A stretch of DNA of 64,000 nt from Rhipidocladum racemiflorum (lineage: Eukaryota; Streptophyta; Magnoliopsida; Poales; Poaceae). Positions 34,438-46,900 of this stretch are shown one piece after another (within the stretch, counting starts at the first letter, position 1; each line of letters starts with the position of its first letter). The notes below the pieces were generated by a model, which was not told the origin of the DNA, did not search any database, and saw nothing but the letters and a program-made list of their open reading frames with translations. The stretch covers positions 41,456,276-41,520,275 of the forward strand of contig CM070569.1 of assembly GCA_036346355.1 (NCBI GenBank), in the 5' to 3' direction. The translations under genes were made by a program, and so were the position numbers.

Positions 34438-35195
34438 CAGGGGCGTAACCAGGGGTTGTCACGGTTGGGCCACCCATCGAGTATTCCCTAGCCCACAGCC
34501 AAGCACACGTAGTCAGCAGGAAAATAGAACATTGCGAACTCGCAGGCGCGGCCGTGTGGGGAGCTAGGGGCCGCTGACGGGGAGGAGGAGCGCCGATCTG
34601 ATCATGGCATCGGCGGGTAACGAATGTGCACCGCCGCTACTGAATCTTGGCCGATCAGCCCACAAGAGCCAAGGCACGCCGCACGCGGGTGGTGGCCAGC
34701 GGTCTCTACGCGAGTACGACAGTATGCGCCTACACTGCTCGGCGGTTAGTTCTTCTTCTTCGTTGAGCACTTGCGTAGCGTCTCTGCAGACTTTTGCGGG
34801 TAGAAAATTGGTGATGAATTAGCGCCTTAAGTGCTTTTGAGGCAGAAAATTGAATTTGGATAATTGGACTGTGCCTTGTGCTTGTGCGATTACTGCGGCA
34901 GAGGGCAAACAATTGGATTTGGATTGGATCACGGACTCCCTGTATACCTTAGAAAATTTTGTTGTGGTGCTTATTTTAGTTAGCAGCTAGACATAGTAAA
35001 CAAGATTAGATTGTTACAAGCTTTTAAATTGCTAACATGCACAAACTGTTACCGATACCATAATGTTCATATTCCTCCAGTTATTATATTTGTATTGTGC
35101 TTTTGATACATTATGTATTTATACGTTGCCCTGTTAGATGATTTTTTTTAAAAAAAAATAGACCAACTTTAACTAAAATTCTGGCCACGCCACTG
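34438..35195. mobile_element. non-autonomous hAT element, 758 bp
   Basis: Inverted ends CAGGGGCGTAACCAG and (complement) CAGTGGCGTGGCCAG are flanked by a perfect 8-bp duplication CGCACCAC (34,430-34,437 and 35,196-35,203), as expected for hAT. No transposase is present. It splits the S-domain part of the receptor-kinase pseudogene. Confidence 0.9.
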
Positions 35196-35402
35196 CGCAC
35201 CACAGTAGGCATGCTGTGTTGCAAGAATAGGCGGTACAAGAACAATCACTTGGGCAAGCAGCTTGACACTCTTTGGTGCTTCTGGATCCAAAGGATTGAG
35301 GCCTGTCAGGAAACTTGTAGATGTAACCAATGGATAAAATGACACTTCTTGATCAACAGAAACATTGCCTTCACAATTCAGTGAACAACCCACCGTGCCC
35401 CA

Positions 35403-35605
35403 TGTTGGAATTAATTTCAGAATTAATTCATTGGAATAAGTCTAAGGGGCGTTGAGTTGGGTGTGGGACTTTGATTCCATATTGCCTAGCTAGGTGGTGA
35501 GAAACCAACAAACAAGAGGAGCTCTTATAAGGCTCTAGAATGAGTTAGTGGCAAGGCTAGAAATACAAATGATCGGCTATGTTAGGATATATACACACAG
35601 GTACA
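35403..35605 (+). repeat. LTR-like sequence, copy 2
   Basis: TGTTGGAATTAATTTCAGAA at 35,403 and the following about 200 bases (CTTATAAGGCTCTAGAATGA) match copy 1 in opposite orientation. It interrupts the lectin part of the receptor-kinase pseudogene. Two solo LTRs, or an inverted remnant of one element, are possible. Confidence 0.6.
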
Positions 35606-36020
35606 CAGGATTGTGCTGAATGATAAACCCTTGCCTTCTGCTTGCATCTATCTCGAGAGTATAATTACGACAATTAAGGGGCATGTTCTTGCCAGTGATT
35701 CCATCGATTCCCCAGGCTTCCTCCAGGGAGCAGTGTATCAGTTGGGTGATCAAAACTCTGCCAGAATACCAAGGGGCTGTTCACTTGATTACTTATCACA
35801 AGATTTCCAATGTCAAAGCGTCAAGTAGAACTGAAACCACAGAACTCAAACTATTCTTTGTTGAATTTGATGACCAAAGAAGAAAATCACCATTGGTCAT
35901 GTGTAGGGTGCCATGTTCAGAAAGTATAAACGATGAGGACCAAGTGTTACCAAGCACTATATTTGCATCGGGTTCCCAAACCATAAAATGACCACAGAAA
36001 GTAGATAAATTAGTTAGCAT

Positions 36021-36397
36021 GTGCTTGCTATGCTAGCCAAGCCAAGAATGGCCGGCACAGACAAGTCAGTTCAATTACCTGGTGCGTGATAGCAAGTCTT
36101 AGTCATCGTGGAAACATTTGAACAGCAAAATGAAAATTTGTCCACCTGATTAGTTGAATATATGTCGGTGAACTGAAAGGTCAGCTAGGACTTGCGAGAA
36201 ACAGAAAACAGTATCTCTAGCTTGTTTTATACGTTGATCCAGTTACACCTGTTAGCGCCGCGTAGGTTCGTCTCAGATCAAATAAGATTAGTCAATCAAC
36301 TAATCACCATCACATTGGCACACTGACCAGCAATACCTACTGCTACTGTTGAAGGCAATTAAGTTCAACACATCCAAGACAGGAGCTCTTTTCCCCT
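36021..36397. other. spacer, nothing recognised
   Basis: There is no supported ORF or repeat between the receptor-kinase remnant and the Copia LTR. Confidence 0.5.
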
Positions 36398-36607
36398 TGT
36401 TAGCGATAGTCTTGGTTGGTTAGCTTTGCATACTGTTGTAACAACCTTTCCTAGTCTCTTGGTCTTTCCCAGCTCTCGCGTAGGATGTGGAGGACGTTGT
36501 CAATTCTGTTAGGCTAGCGCACCACGATCTCCATTCTTGTACTGCATATATACTCGTACCATCAGTCAATGAAGGGCGGCTCTTATTCTCTCATTCTCAC
36601 TCTTTCA
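36398..36607 (+). repeat. 5' LTR of Copia A
   Basis: A 210-bp LTR with a TG...CA border, paired with 49,179-49,388. A TATA-like GCATATATAC lies at about 36,544. Confidence 0.96.
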
Positions 36608-36617
36608 TGGTATCAGA
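36608..36617 (+). promoter_or_regulatory. primer-binding site of Copia A
   Basis: TGGTATCAGA directly abuts the LTR. This is the usual initiator-Met tRNA primer complement of plant Copia elements. Confidence 0.88.
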
Positions 36618-36644
36618 TAGGTTACCTGGCCATCGCTTTCAGCC

Positions 36645-37811
36645 ATGTCCTCCGCGTCGACGGATACCTCCTCCAGCAATGTTTCCTCATCCACCTCCAA
36701 CACTACCTCCTCCAGCACCGTTTCCTCATCATCCGCCGGTGCTCTACCCTTGTCTCATGCGATCCACAGTGTCAACATCAAGACGCTGATCCCGTACACG
36801 CTCGACGCACGCACGTACAACTTCGGCAAGTGGCGTCAACTCTTCGTCATAGTTCTCGGCCGCTTCAATCTGCTCTCGCATGTGGAAAATGCCACGCCGC
36901 ACACTGACGATCCGGATTGGGTCCGGGAGGATCTCAACGTCCTCTCCTGGATTTACGCAACCCTCTCCGAGGATATTCTGGACATGGTCATGCCGTCTTC
37001 TTCGCCCGTTGCTACATCTACGGTTCCTTCCCGCACTGCATATACCGTATGGCGCCACATCGACGGCATCTTCTCCGGCAACAAGCCCAGCCGTGCTGTG
37101 CACTTGGAGGCTGAGTTCCATTCTCTTCAACAAGGTGAGATGTCGGCCCATGATTTTTGTCACCGCCTGCAGCAGCTTGCCAACGCTCTCGCCGATTGCG
37201 ACCAGCCCGTCAACGAGCGTGTCCTCGTCCACCAGATGATCGCCGGCCTCAATGAAAAATACCACACTCTGAAGACGATGCTGCCCATCCTACCGGTCTT
37301 CCCAACTTTCATGCAGGCACGGGATTTACTCCTCATGGAGGAGAAGTCTCGGGCTACTCCACCGCCGCGTGCCACTGAGTCTGCTCTCACCGCCACTGCC
37401 GCTCCTCCGACCACCGAAAACTTGACTCCCCGCCCCGACACCAACACCAACAACAATGTGGGATTTGCATCTAGCGATCGCAGCCGTGGTCGCGGATCTG
37501 GCCGTGCCCGCGGTCGGGGTCGCTGGGGTCGAAACGGCACTGGCGGCCGTGGCGGCAGCGGCAACCAATGGGGTGGCCAATTCCTGCCGTGGGCTGCTCC
37601 ATGGACTAACCAGTGGAGGGCGCCGTGGACTGGCGCCATGGGTCCTGGTGTCCTTGGAACACGTCCCCCGGCGCCCCCACAGCAGGCATTCCAAGCATTC
37701 CAGCAGCCAACAACTATGCCGGCACCGATTGCTTCACCGACATGGGACACCAGTGGACTCCTTCAGGCTCTTTATGCAGCATCGCTCCAGCAACCATCGA
37801 ACGGCGAATGG
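36645..37811 (+). CDS. Copia A gag region (5' part of gag-pol)
   Basis: The open frame starts MSSASTDTS and runs 389 codons to the B insertion. A Ser-rich start is followed by a UBN2-type gag domain (KWRQLFVIVLGRFNLLSHV, VWRHIDGIFSGNKPSRAVHL, LEAEFHSLQQGEMS, QMIAGLNEKYHTLKTMLPIL), then an Arg/Gly-rich stretch (GRGSGRARGRGRWGRNG) and a Pro/Gln/Ala tail. No CCHC knuckle is visible; the RG-rich box may serve RNA binding. The frame continues exactly in phase into the protease at 42,540 on the far side of element B. Confidence 0.88.
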
Positions 37812-38011
37812 TGTTAAGATCTGTATCAGTCATTCGTGTGTTTACCGAGTCCTGCGTCATAACGGTGACCACGTCAATTCAGTTAGCGTAAAGATAGGCT
37901 GGTACTTCTCCACCTCCTCATTCAGATCTGCATGTATCGATGAATATATAATACAGATGATCCCAAGAGGATCTGTGCGGTTCTCAAATCAATTAGCCAC
38001 GAGTTCTTTCA
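37812..38011 (+). repeat. 5' LTR of Copia B
   Basis: A 200-bp LTR. It contains AATATATAATAC as a TATA-like core. It lacks one base near position 17 that the 3' copy has. Confidence 0.96.
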
Positions 38012-38040
38012 TGGTATCAGAGCTCTCGATCCCTTTTACC

Positions 38041-41000
38041 ATGTCACGCACTCCAAGCTCCGCTGCTATTCCCAACACCGCCACCTCAAGCATCTCAGCT
38101 GCTGCTACACCAGCCCCACCGCCCATGCCGTCGATCAGCCACACCGTCAACATCAAACTGATGCAGGAGAACTTCCTTCTCTGGAAGACCCAGATCTCTC
38201 CGTACCTAACGAGCCAAGGGCTCATTGGGTACGTGGATGGCTCCATCGCTCGGCCACCGCAGACCATTGTCGTTCCTCCAAATGAAGAAATCGGCACCAG
38301 CCGTCGCATAGTCATCAACCCGGAATTCACCACCTGGTACCACCAGGACCAGCTGGTTTTGAGCGCTATCCTCTCCTCTGTGTCTGAGGAGGTGCTCAGC
38401 AGCCTGGTGGGTATGACAACGGCGTTTGACGCATGGCGCACGCTGGAGAGAACCTTCGCGGCGAGTTCACGGGCACGAATCATGCAGATTCGTATGCAGA
38501 TGGCCACCACCAGGAAGGGCGACATAACCATCGCCGCGTACTACCGCAAGATGAAGGGGCTCGCTGACAACCTGGCGGCGATTGGCAAAGCTCTTGAAGA
38601 CGAGGAGTTGATCTCGTACATTCTGCGCGGCCTCGGCAGCGAGTACGACCCCTTGGTGACAAGCATCACGATCCGCACCGACTCCTACACACTCAGCGAC
38701 GTCTACGCCCACATGCTGAGCTACGAAATGCGCCTGGAACACAACAACACCGAGATCCAAGTATCAGCCAACATGGCGAACAGGAGCCAAGGGCGCGGAG
38801 GTGGCCGCAACAATCGCGGCCGCGGGCGGAACAATGGCGGACGTGGCCGAGGGAATCGGTTCAACGCCAACAACTCGAAGGATGGACTTCTTTGCCAGAT
38901 CTGCTCCAAGCCGAACCACGACGCATCGCGTTGCTGGCATCGCTTTGATCAAAACTACCAGCCTGAAGAAGTGACCAAGGTTGCTGCTACTGCTACAAAT
39001 GGGTATGTGGTTGATCCCGACTGGTATGTTGATACAGGAGCAACTGACCACATCACAAGCGATCTGGAACGCCTGACGACGAAGGAGCGCTACAACGGTG
39101 TTGATCAAGTTCAGGTCGCGAACGGTTCAGGTTTGTCTATTACTCATGTTGGAGATTCATACATCTCTGGTTCTGTCCTTCCTCTCAATTTAAATCGTGT
39201 TCTTCATGTTCCTGGAATAAATAGAAATCTTCTCTCTGTCCGAAAATTGACCATTGATAATAATGCTTTTGTCGAATTTCACCCAAACTCATTCTTTGTC
39301 AAGGATCAAGCCACGAGGACCACTCTGCTAAAAGGAGGGTGTAAGAATGGTCTCTACACCCTGCCAATTAGAAGATCCAGCCATGCCTTTCTATCAGCCA
39401 AGATCACTCAAGACCGGTGGCACCAGAGGCTTGGTCATCCGTCCACTCCAGTTGCTCGCCTTGTGGCCCAAAATAATGACATTGCTGTAGTCCCAAATAA
39501 ATCCTCTTCCTTGATCTGTAATGCCTATCAGCATGGCAAGGCACGTCAACTTCCTTTTAGTTCATCTCAGCATGTATCGAAAGCTCCTCTTGAAATAATT
39601 CATACTGACGTTTGGGGACCAGCTCTCCCGTCAGTACATAATTCTAGATACTATGTCTCTTTTCTTGATGACTACAGCAAGTTTGTTTGGGTGTATTTCC
39701 TCAAATGCAAATCAGAAGTTGAGTCTGTGTTTCTTCACTTCCAGCGACATGTAGAAAATCTCTTGAACAGAAAAATACAATCTGTCCAATCTGATTGGGG
39801 AGGTGAATACCATCGCCTTCATCACTACTTTAATCGATCAGGCATAGTCCATAGGATCTCCTGCCCTCATACACACCAACAGAATGGTGCTATCGAGAGA
39901 AAACATAGACATATTGTTGAGACTGGCCTAACACTTTTAGCTCAGTCACATATGCCTCTTCGCTTCTGGGATGAGGCCTTCCAAACTACTTGTTATCTGA
40001 TTAATAGACTGCCTAGTCGCACTATAGACCAGGATACACCTATGCACAAATTATTAGGAGCAAAACCCAACTATTCTTTGCTTAGAGTCTTTGGTTGTGC
40101 CTGCTATCCAAATCTTCGAGCCTACAATACAAAGAAATTACAGTTTAGAACTAAACAATGTGTGTTCTTAGGTTATAGCTCCTCTCATAAAGGGTACAAA
40201 TGTTTTGATCCCATGAATGGCAGACTTTACATATCTCGAGATGTAATATTCGATGAGCATGTCTTCCCCTTCATTCATAAAAATGATGTCATGCCTCTGA
40301 AAAACTCAAATCATCCCACCATTCTACCTATTGCTCCAAAATCTGTTATCTATACTGAACAGGCTCTCACAAATGCCAAACAGATTGAAACTCCTTGTTC
40401 TGCACAAGAACCAGTTACGTGTGAATCACCTATGAGTAATAGTCCACCTGAATTGATTCATGACACTGATGCTACTAACATTGTTGTTGTTGATCCTTCT
40501 TCTAGAGGCAGTCCAGGTGCAAGCAGTTCAGAGATAAGTCAGTCAAAAGATGATAGTGGCAATACTGTTTTCTCTGAAGAAATAGATCAACCAAAAGCGC
40601 AAATCAGTGATCCACAGTTGACAACTACAATTACTCAACACCCAATGCGTACAAGACTTCGTGACAACATTGTGAAGCCCAAAGAGTTCACTGATGGAAC
40701 TGTTCGATATTCAGAACAGCGTGGTTTTAGGGGTGCAATGACTGCTGAAAATTTGACAATTGCGTTGGCTGTGTCTTCAGTAGCTGAGAAGCAATGTGAA
40801 CCAGCAGACTGGAAGGAGGCCATGAATCATCCAGGATGGAAGCAAGCCATGGAAGATGAATACTCAGCCTTGATGAAGAATGAAACCTGGGACTTAGTGC
40901 CAGCACAGAAAGGAATGAATTTGATTGATAGTCGGTGGGTTTACAAAATCAAGAGGAAATCAGATGGGTCTGTCGACAGGTTCAAGGCCCGATTAGTGGC

Positions 41001-42320
41001 GAAAGGCTTCAAACAACAACATGGTATTGACTACTTTGAAACATACTCTCCAGTAGTTAAACCTACCACAATCCGAACTATCTTGACTTTGGCAATATCC
41101 AGAGGTTGGCATTTACATCAGATTGACATTCAAAATGCCTTTCTTCATGGGTTCTTGCAAGAAGAGGTTTTCATGAAGCAACCTGCAGGATATGTGGATC
41201 AGACGAAACCACCAAGCTATGTTTGCAGACTTAAAAGAGCTCTATATGGATTGAAACAAGCGCCTCGTGCCTGGCATAATTGCAAGAATTGGGGTTTAAG
41301 CCATCAAAGGCTGACACTTCATTGTTCATTTTCAGAAATGGTGCAGAAACAATATACATGTTAATCTACGTAGATGACATCATCATAGTGAGTTCCACTA
41401 CTGCTGCAACAGATAGACTTATTCAACAATTGAAGATTGAGTTTGCAGTTAAGGATCTTGGGCAGTTACAATATTTCTTGGGAATAGAAGTGAGGCCACA
41501 AAGAGATGGAATTATTTTATCCCAGAAACGTTATGCTCTTGACCTTCTTAAACGAGCTAACATGGAGAAATGCAGACCCATTTCAACACCTATGGCTGCA
41601 ACTGAGAAGTTGTCCAAGAATCAAGGGAAACCACTAAGTGATCAAGAGCAGTTCCACTACAGAAGCATTGTGGGTGGATTACAGTATTTGACCATTACTC
41701 GGCCTGACCTCTCTTTTGTTGTCAACCGAGTATGCCAATTTATTCAGACACCTACTGATGTTCACTTTTCTGCTGTGAAATGAGTACTTAGATACATTAG
41801 AGGAACTGTTGATTTGGGACTCAAAATTCAGAGGTCAAGTAAACTGACACTTAGTGCATTTTCAGACGCGAATTGGGCTGGATGTCCTGATGATCGTCGA
41901 TCGACAAATGGTTTTGCTGTTTTCTTGGGCCCAAACCTGATCTCCTGGAGCTCTCGCAAACAAGCCACTGTCTCACGCTCAAGCACAGAAGCCGAGTACA
42001 AGGCAATAGCAAATGTGACAGCAGAAATTATTTGGATTCAGTCTTTGCTGAGAGAACTGAATGTTTCTCAATGGAAGCCTCCACTGCTTTGGTGTGATAA
42101 CCTTGGAGCAACCTATCTTACTTCTAATCCCATGTTTCATGCTCGCACCAAACATATTGAGGTAGATTTTCATTTTGTCCGAGAGCAAGTAGCAAGGAAT
42201 GCACTGCAAGTGAAGTTTATTTCCTCAACAGACCAGCTGGCTGACATATTTACTAAACCTTTGTCTAGAGCTCCGTTCAGTTTTATCAGTCGCAATCTCA
42301 ACATTACTTCACCTAGTTGA
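38041..42320 (+). pseudogene. Copia B gag-pol polyprotein, one frameshift and one stop
   Basis: The start ATG at 38,041 (MSRTPSSAA) lies 29 bases after the LTR. Order: gag (HTVNIKLMQENFLLWKTQIS); CCHC knuckle CQICSKPNHDASRC; protease WYVDTGATDH; pre-integrase RWHQRLGHPS; integrase with HTDVWGP, QSDWGGEY and HQQNGAIERKHR (D,D,E triad present); RT with WVYKIKRKSDG, QIDIQNAFLHG, LYGLKQAPRAW and YVDDII; RNase H with SDANWAGCPDDRRST and SSTEAEYKA; end NITSPS. Breaks: a short deletion near 41,277 (between AWHN and QELGF) shifts the frame, and TGA at 41,781-41,783 replaces an expected Arg codon. The integrase zinc motif reads CNAY, not CxxC. The apparent longer frame upstream of 38,041 is a shadow through the LTR. 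Confidence 0.93.
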
Positions 42321-42333
42321 GATTGAGGGGGAG

Positions 42334-42534
42334 TGTTAAGATCTGTATCTAGTCATTCGTGTGTTTACCGAGTCCTGCGTCATAACGGTGACCACGTCAA
42401 TTCAGTTAGCGTAAAGATAGGCTGGTACTTCTCCACCTCCTCATTCAGATCTGCATGTATCGATGAATATATAATACAGATGATCCCAAGAGGATCTGTG
42501 CGGTTCTCAAATCAATTAGCCACGAGTTCTTTCA
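42334..42534 (+). repeat. 3' LTR of Copia B
   Basis: 201 bp, one base longer than, and otherwise identical to, the 5' LTR. Confidence 0.96.
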
Positions 42535-42539
42535 AATGG

Positions 42540-43975
42540 TACATGGATACGGGCGCCAGCTCGCACATGACCAGAAACTCTGGTAATCTTCCCACCTATT
42601 GTTCTTCATCAATGCCTTATTCTTCTAATGTTGTGGTTGGCAATGGGTCGACTCTTCCTATTCTAGGCACTGGTCACACATACCTCACTACTCCATCTCG
42701 CACTTTCCAACTCCTCTCTGTTCTCCACACACCACAACTAGTCAAAAATCTCATCTCTGTACGCAAATTCACTACTGATAATGCCTGCACTGTTGAATTT
42801 GATTCTGATGGTTTCTCTGTGAAGGACAAGGTTCACAAGAACGTAATTCTGAGATCCAATAGCTCTGGAGAACTCTATCCCTTTCATGGCTCGGGCTCCT
42901 CCTCGTCCACTGCGCTACTAGCTGACGCTGCGACTGTGGACGTGTGGCATCGGCGACTTGGACATCCCAGCCAACTTAGTTTGCAACGTTTGCTTTCTGA
43001 TTCCCAATTGAAATGTGCTAAAGATCACTCCAACACATCTATGTGTGAGGCCTGTCAGAAAGGGAAGCATGTACGGCTCCCTTTCTCCAACTCTACGTCT
43101 ATTACGTATTTTCCTTTCCAAATAATCCATTGTGACCTTTGGACATCACCAATTGAGAGCATTACTGGATTCAAATACTATCTTGTTGTACTTGATGACT
43201 ATACGCATTATGTTTGGACCTTCCCTCTCCGATTCAAATCAGAAGTTCCATCTGTTCTCGTGCGTTTTTACCTTCATGTTTATAATCAATTTCACTTATC
43301 CATTCAATCCATCCAATGCGATAATGGAGAGAATTTGACAATATCACTCTCCGCAACTTCCTACACTCCCATGGCATAACACTTCGTCTCTCCTGCCCAT
43401 ATACTTCCTCACAAAATGGGAAGGCCGAACGTATGATTCGCACACTCAATGATGTCACTCGCACTCTCCTTCTACAAGCACATATGCCTTATTGCTACTG
43501 GGTCGAGTCCCTCAATGCTGCCACTTACCTTCTCAACCGACGCCCTACTCGTCCTCTCAACCTCACCACACCCTATCAAATGCTCTTTAGCCAAACCCCC
43601 GATTATGTCCACCTACGCACGTTTGGATGCCTATGCTTTCCCAACACGGCCTCCACAGCTCCACACAAGCTCGCACCCCGATCTCGCCGCTGTGTCTTTC
43701 TTGGATATCCTCAGGAGCACAAAGGATATCGCTGTCTTGATCTAGAAACACGCAAGATCATTACTTCACGCCATGTGATTTTTGAAGAGCACACTTTCCC
43801 TTTCGCCAGCGGTCTCACACACACCATTCCGACCTCACCTCCCACTCCTGATCCTGCGCTATCCTCCTGGGATCTCGTTCCCGTACGCACCCAACCCTCC
43901 TCGTTCCGGTCGAACGAGGAACATACGACCAGCGCAGCACCTGCCTCGCCCACACCCAGCTCCACCCATCTCTCG
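42540..43975 (+). pseudogene. Copia A protease, integrase and start of linker (broken)
   Basis: The sequence resumes in phase after element B with YMDTGASSHMTRNSG (protease), then VWHRRLGHPSQLSLQRLLSD and CEACQKGKHVRLPFS (HHCC), then IIHCDLW, LDDYTHYVWTF and QCDNGEN. A small deletion near 43,329 shifts the frame. The rest of the integrase follows in the next frame (SQNGKAERMIRTLNDVTRT, YLLNRRPTRPLN, GYPQEHKGYRCLD) up to a Pro/Ser/Thr linker, where the 3.4-kb LTR-like element is inserted at 43,976. Confidence 0.88.
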
Positions 43976-46900
43976 TGTCATGGTTCAAATTTCTGTCATG
44001 TGTTGGGCATGGGGGTAAATAGGTATTTTCTCTCCCCAACTCTTTCCCCTTTTCTTTTCTTCCTCTCTCCCTCCCACTCATCTCTCTCTCCCCATCCCCA
44101 ACCGGTTCCCCACCCCATCCACCCGAGCCCCCCCTCCCTCGGTTCCCCTCCAACCGGCGCCGCCGGCGACGCCGCCTCCCCTGCTCGGCCGGCTCCTGGC
44201 GCCGCCCCCACCCGGCCATCACCATCCTCCCCGAGCAGCCGCGCCTTTGCTGCTGCCTCCCGGCCAGTCGTCAAGGCCTTGGCCGCGCCGCCGGTCTCCC
44301 CGCCGGTCGCCGTCGCCGAGCCGGCCCTCCGCCGCCTCCTGTGCGGCTAGGTGACCTCTCCCCCTTCACTCTTCTCTCTCCCTCTCCTTGTCTGAATGTG
44401 GGTAGGTCCACTATGACTAGGGTTGAGATGGATTTGGGGATTTTGCCCAAATTAGCGCTTGTGTGTTCTTGGAGTGTGCTTGGTGATTGTGCTGGGAGGT
44501 TGTAGTAGTGAGATTTGTGCTGAATTGCTAGTATGGGTGGGCGGGGAAACTGAGAAATGGTCGCTGCTAGGCTTCGTCGAGTGACCTGTAGATGTTTGGG
44601 TTGAACATGATGTCGATGGTGTATCGAGATTCAATACGGGGTGGATGGTTTTTGGTTGATGCTATGCGATATCGAAGCTGTGAAATATTTAGGAGTTAAT
44701 GTACCGCTAGTTGTAGCTAATGGATTCTTTGCATAGAGTGTTAAAGTTTGTTGCTATGACCTACGGGTGAGCTACTGTTCTTCGGCTTGAGTTGCGAAGA
44801 TTCCATTGAAATGTCAGGCAAGCTGGTGATGGAGCTTTTGGAGTGGCTTCGATTGGCACACACAACATTACCCTACTGTTGATCAACTATTCCATGTCCT
44901 CTTACAGCGCAAAAGTCCCCAAGTGACTTAAATGAACAAAACAATTGACTTCCCTCCCACGCCCATCGATCAAACATGAGCGGAGCGCTTATTAAGCCAT
45001 CGGCACGTATACCTCAAAAGCAAAGGCACATGTAATCAGACGAGTAGGAGCCGGTCGTGTGTTCCCGGTTTTAATGTTTTAGGAATATATGCAGCTAACT
45101 GAATACGTGATGCAACCCTGGTATTTACAAATTCAGAGACCAAGTCCATATTCTTTTCATTCAACCCTTACTACTTATGCTTGATTCGTGGTGTACCTTA
45201 ATACTTTCTTTAGGACTTGATGACGTGGGATTGGTACCAAATAGGTCGCTTAGTGGGTGTTGAACGGTTAAATCACTAGCTATGGTGGTTTCGACCGAAC
45301 TAGTGTTGAGCCTTTCATATGGTTGTTTGGCCGTTATTGAGGGGATTCGCATTGTATTTCATTTTGACTTGTTGAATGCTCGCATTTTGCCCTAATTATC
45401 CTTCCCCCTCATACGCATCATGCATCTCATTTCATATGCATTGTTGTCGTGTAGCGAACGATCCCGCGGAGGGTGACGTGGCCGCGATCGAGGGTGATCA
45501 CGGTGAGCAGGTTGTCACTGAGACTCCGGCAGAAGCATCAGGCAAGCACCTAAGCATCTTGAACCTCGTATGAATATATTTTTGAGAATAAATTGTTAAA
45601 TTGTGAGTTACGTTTTGCATTAGGAGTTGACTGTGGTATAGGACTAGACCCTATTTGTTGCACTTACACTTGTTGATAATTGATCAATATTTTCCTTGGA
45701 GCCAATATGGGTAATATAATGAGTCCACGCTTAGCATGCTTAGATGTTGGGTTTGGGCCAAGTGACGGAGGGTTCTGTCACTTGTGGTTTTTATTATTAC
45801 ACACATGTTACATTATGTTGGACTTGGAATTGGGAAAATGTTTTGGAAAGGTTAACTTGTGGACCGGGCGGGGGAGTTGGTTCATTTGGGTATGGAGACT
45901 CAAATGCGTAGCCCCGTCTGTGTCAATTAAGGACCGATCCGTAAGTGGAATAGGATTGAGCACACCCCGGTTGGTCGCATGCCCGATTATGGTACGGTAA
46001 GCCACTCTTTCTCTCATACGGAATCGATGGACCGTAACTTCCTGTGGTTGGACGTGGTTGAGGGCGAGGCTTAGGCCGACTCTCGAGCGCCAAGCCGGGC
46101 TTGGGGCTGCTCGAGGGGGTGCTAGGTTTTCGGGCCACAGGAGGACGCTTCAGCGATTGGGTATGATTGGGAGGGGTTGTACACTAGGCCCTTGTTGTAA
46201 GTGTCGTGCGATCAATGCTTCCCTGCAGGGTTAATTAAGCGATTCGAATTGCCGAGCTCTCGGATATGAGCAAGCTTAATCCGAACTTCTTCTGCGTAGT
46301 AAATAACTTGAACTTGTGGTTCGTATTTGTGCTTTAGCTTTTAAATGGTTATGTATTGCTCTACATTAATTGTTGTTAATTTCAATCTCACACCGTAAGT
46401 AAGTGCGGTCTATAATCGCTTTAAACTTGTAATTGGTTCGATTGTCGCAATTATACTACAAATGTTAATGCTTTTCCGCACTTTTACCTTAAGCTTTCTC
46501 CTTGCTACAACTAAATGCATAATCCTTGAGTCGGTCATATATGGACCAGGGTAAGACTTGCGAGTACCTTTTGTACTCATGCTTCTCGCTTTGTGGTTTT
46601 CGGTGAGGATCGGGATGGCGGGTGTGAGTTCTGCCCATATCGCCTCTCTGACTGCCAAGGGGCACCGAGTAGAGGCTTAGCGCGATATCGCACACGCCCG
46701 AAGTGTTGATGGCAGGACACTTCCGGAGTAGTCGTATTTTGCTTGTGTTGCGATTTGGTTCACTTTTGTTGTGTAGTTAGTCTTCTACTTTATGCCTCGT
46801 CGTTGTTCTAGTCTATGTCGTTGTCCCGTGGATTCTCTCTGCTTGTGATTGTGTTGTTGCCGTGGTTGTTGCATTACTTTTGCATATCTATATATCAACT

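Larger units (their letters stand above)
33038..36020 (-). pseudogene. G-type lectin S-receptor-like Ser/Thr kinase pseudogene
   Basis: Minus-strand pieces in order: a bulb-lectin/S-domain segment at 36,010-35,790 (FMVWEPDANIVLGNT, GTLHMTNGDFLLWSSNSTKN), continuing as FWQSFDHPTDTLLPGGSLGN near 35,740; a PAN/S-locus part near 35,390-35,200 (CSLNCEGNVSVDQEVSFYPL); and a transmembrane plus juxtamembrane segment at about 33,400-33,050 (IVVILGLVGGMLAISAVVLA, RTRPVDANGCLVVFSY, NATKSFSKKIGDGGF, KKLKGLGQGE). The kinase domain stops right after the Lys loop. Frameshifts, stops, a hAT element and LTR-like inserts break it. The true N-terminus may lie beyond the Copia insertion at 36,398. Functional relatives are plasma-membrane receptor kinases. 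Confidence 0.87.
37812..42534 (+). mobile_element. Copia element B (inner), 4.7 kb, very young
   Basis: LTRs of 200 bp (37,812-38,011) and 201 bp (42,334-42,534) start TGTTAAGATCTG and end TTCTTTCA. They differ only by one inserted base. The target duplication AATGG (37,807-37,811 and 42,535-42,539) lies at the gag/protease border of Copia A. The primer-binding site TGGTATCAGAGC follows the left LTR, and GAGGGGGAG precedes the right one. It is nested in element A and belongs to a different Copia family. Confidence 0.97.

Noticed and set aside
37456..38040. Upstream 195-codon extension of the long Copia B reading frame (37,456-41,364)
   Set aside because: It is a different frame of Copia A gag and then runs through the Copia B LTR. 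The real start is the ATG at 38,041 after the primer-binding site.
43976..44350. Tail of the 305-residue Copia A integrase ORF, rich in Pro/Ala/Arg
   Set aside because: The frame merely runs into the inserted solo-LTR-like element beyond its TCTCG target site.
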